Source: Ascidia mentula | Lineage: Eukaryota; Chordata; Ascidiacea; Phlebobranchia; Ascidiidae | Assembly (NCBI GenBank): GCA_947561715.1 | Contig: OX387201.1 | Span: forward strand, 9,004,001-9,068,000 | Direction of reading: 5' to 3' | Length of the DNA: 64,000 nucleotides | In this document: positions 61,632-64,000 of the stretch, in pieces | Layout of the letters: every line of letters starts with the position of its first letter | Numbering within the stretch: position 1 is the first letter of the stretch | Position numbers and translations under genes: made by a program | The notes under the pieces: generated by a model | Databases searched by the model: none | The model's input: only the letters and a program-made list of their open reading frames with translations | Told to the model about the DNA's origin: nothing

Positions 61632-62644
61632 TTTTCACTTAAACACACCCACGTCAACAAACAACTTTTTGCAAAACAACGTTGCTGCATGTGTTGAAAG
61701 GTTCAATCCAAAGAGACTGTTTTTTAGGTGTTAGTTGCGACGTCGACTACAGATAACACCAATTCCAGATAAGAGAGAATTAGAGTGTTTCGAAAAAGAC
61801 GGTTCAACATGTTTTGGTGCTGTTATGAGTCACGAAAGGTAATGGATCACCTGGTGTAAAAATTTACGCTCAGTTTTCTTAAATTCTTGCGTTTGGTTTC
61901 TTGTATGTGATCCATTTTTTATCGGTGCACGGGCTGCTCTTGTATTGAAACAACGCATAACAAAATCGCCTCGACAAGCAACTAAGTTTTTTTTTAATAA
62001 ATGCAATTATTCTTTTCTAAATGGTCCAGAATAATAAAAATTTTCAATTTAAAATGCGTCATCAGCTATTTTGTTTTTAAAATAAATTTTGTAACCACCA
62101 TCGGCAGCAAAGAAAATACAAGGTCGTCGGTATCCATAACAACAAGTGCAGCAATTGTGTTTCTAATTGACTGGTGTCTGCAAACAAAAGTCTACTTGAG
62201 TAGATCAACTGCGTTAATTAATTGGAAGGTAAACTAGTTCGAACCAATATAAAAACACGTTTCAAATCTACTTCACGTATTTTGTTAAGCGGACTTTTGA
62301 CCAGTCAGTTGCGACTTGTGGTTGCTGTACCAGAGATTTTTCAATTTACGCGGAGGATTTTTGGGTGAACACTAATTTTGCGGATAATGCTCGGTCTAAC
62401 CAACGTTATTGGTTGATTATCTGCGCGACATGCCTAAAAAAATTTTAATGTGTTTATGTCCTCCACGCAACTTTTTTTCCATTCTGGTAGCTGTGGAGTT
62501 ATTAGCCTACCTACTTTACATAGGCTATGATTGTAAATATAAATTAGGGAAAATAAATATATTATTGTGTTTAGAATGCATTGTTATTAGTATAGTGTTA
62601 AATGAAACTGTAGAGTCACATCAACTTGCTTCTAAAAGTACAAA
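61632..62644. other. Divergent intergenic region between PRC1 and creatine kinase
   Basis: About 1 kb, AT-rich, with the two start codons pointing away from each other. It should hold both promoters. The open frame at 62409-62657 ends inside the creatine kinase start region and has no recognisable homology. An AAAAG acceptor-like site just before the kinase ATG (TTCTAAAAG|TACAAA) could be a spliced-leader acceptor. Confidence 0.5.
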
Positions 62645-64000
62645 ATGGGTTGCGTAAATAGTAAAAATGGTAAGTTAATTGTGATTTTATGCTAAAATTT
62701 TGCTCCATTACTAATTACTTTTATTTCAAACCACAGGGGTTACAATTACATCATCAAGGTTGGTTTTATTACATCTTTGTTTAACTGCTTGTGTAAATAT
62801 GTTTACTATATTTTGATTTTTGCAGCAAATTGGGATCTAACTATCCTGATCTCACCAAGCACAACAACCATATGGCAAAATGCCTTACTCCGAAACTGTA
62901 CAATGAACTGTGTTCGAAGGTGACTGCCTCTGGGGTTACCCTAGAACACTGCATCCAAACTGGTTCGTAATTTTAATGATTATGTATGAACAAGTTGTAT
63001 ACAAAGATATGACCACAAAATTTTGTATACGTTTACTTTCAGGTGTTGACAATCCTGGCCATCCATTTATTATGACTGTGGGTGCGGTTGCTGGTGATGA
63101 AGAGTCTTACAAACTATTTGCTCCATTGTTTGACAAGATTATAAGTGCCCGACATGGAGGATATGGTAAATATACAACTATGACAATATATAACATACTA
63201 AAAATATAATAAACTGACATAATGTGTTGTATTGAATTTAGATAAGAAGCAACTTCACAAAACGGACCTAAATCCCGAGCATTTGATTGGTGGTGATAAC
63301 TTAGACCCTAACTATGTTTTGTCATCACGAGTAAGAACTGGCCGCAGCATTACTGGATATGCTTTGCCTCCTTGCTGCAATCGTGCAGACCGGCGTGAGG
63401 TACATAAAAAATAGCTGCAGAAAAAGCTTGATATGTTTGTTATAAATTGAAAATGCACTGTTTATATATGCAACAAACATTTAAAAATGTAAAGAATTTT
63501 TTAGGATTTGTATTTTCTTCAAATAAAAGTTCTGTGAGCTACTTGTTTTCACCTACCAAACTTAACGTACTTTATTGTAAAGGTGGAAAAAATCCTTTGC
63601 GAGGCCCTGGATTCTCTTGATGGACCTTTCAAGGGACAGTATTATCCCTTGACTGGCATGACCGACGAAACACAGGAAAAGTTAATTGCAGACCATTTCC
63701 TCTTCGATAAACCAGTTTCTCCACTTCTGCTTGCTTCAAGAATGGCCCGTGATTGGCCAGAAAGCAGAGGAATCTGGTAAATGGAAATTGACTAATTTGG
63801 ATGATCTGCTTTAAACTTATTCATTGTATAATCAGGCACAACCAGGAGAAGAACTTCCTTGTCTGGGTGAACGAGGAAGATCACAGTCGTGTGATCTCAA
63901 TGGAAAAGGGTGGAAACATGAGGAGGGTGTTTACTCGCTTCTGTGAGGGCCTGAAAAAGGTGGAGGATGCCATCACTGCTAACGGTTCTGGATTTATGTG
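62645..64000 (+). CDS. Creatine kinase with predicted acylated N-terminus (3' end outside window)
   Basis: Transfers phosphate between ATP and creatine. Exons seen: 62645-62669, 62737-62758 (22-bp microexon), 62826-62962, 63043-63165, 63242-63399, 63583-63776 and 63836 onward; about 264 residues are in the window. The N-terminal all-helical domain ([40 protein letters not shown]) and the start of the catalytic domain with ATP-binding arginines ([13 protein letters not shown]), [20 protein letters not shown] and [17 protein letters not shown] match animal creatine kinases closely; the active-site Cys lies beyond the window. The first exon encodes MGCVNSKN: Gly2, Cys3 and Ser6 fit N-myristoylation plus palmitoylation, as known for sea-urchin flagellar creatine kinase. 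No mitochondrial presequence. Start chosen because the acylation motif needs this Met. Confidence 0.97.

Noticed and set aside
62409-62657. 82-codon frame upstream of creatine kinase
   Set aside because: Overlaps the kinase start, AT-rich hydrophobic translation without homology; more likely 5' UTR or promoter.

Overview
The window looks like nuclear DNA from a solitary ascidian tunicate (Ciona or a close relative; inferred, not proven). Reasons: compact multi-exon animal genes with canonical GT-AG introns, chordate-type genes (Kv4 potassium channel with its vertebrate-like N-terminus, MEGF6-like protein, creatine kinase, L-gulonolactone oxidase), and one gene pair packed tail-to-head as in tunicate trans-spliced operons. 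I rebuilt exon structures by hand; for every gene the exon lengths and phases add up to one open frame.

Layout. 1-11.6 kb (minus): most of a MEGF6-like secreted protein: signal-peptide exon, eight calcium-type EGF exons, one linker exon, then a long run of MEGF/laminin-type EGF exons that leaves the window at base 1. 15.3-15.9 kb (minus): a second signal-peptide exon plus an EGF exon in compatible phase, probably an alternative start of the same gene. 15.9-25.7 kb: no recognisable gene. 25.7-29.6 kb (minus): PIGP followed after 28 bases by ENGASE, a likely two-gene operon of glycan enzymes. 31.0-33.4 kb (minus): a complete clan-2 cytochrome P450. 33.6-34.7 kb: a fresh-looking hAT DNA transposon with a perfect 8-bp target duplication. 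36.9-45.6 kb (minus): complete Kv4/Shal channel. 49.9-54.2 kb (minus): complete L-gulonolactone oxidase (vitamin C synthesis) with Leu at the usual covalent-FAD His. 54.5-57.0 kb: a hAT element with a Harbinger-like MITE nested in it, then a 2-kb minisatellite of 37-bp units with a higher-order repeat. 57.0-57.1 kb: an orphan LDL-receptor class A-like coding fragment. 57.8-61.6 kb (minus): PRC1/MAP65-type spindle midzone protein. 62.6-64.0 kb (plus, cut by the window end): creatine kinase with a Src-like acylation N-terminus.

The genes are mostly unrelated neighbours; only PIGP and ENGASE show structural evidence of shared transcription, and PRC1 and creatine kinase share a ~1 kb divergent intergenic region. 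CpG density is visibly uneven: high in the MEGF and Kv4 neighbourhoods and the two gene-poor stretches, low in PIGP, the 5' half of ENGASE, P450 and the 5' half of the oxidase, as expected from the mosaic gene-body methylation known in Ciona.

No rRNA, convincing tRNA, CRISPR or virus-like element was seen.
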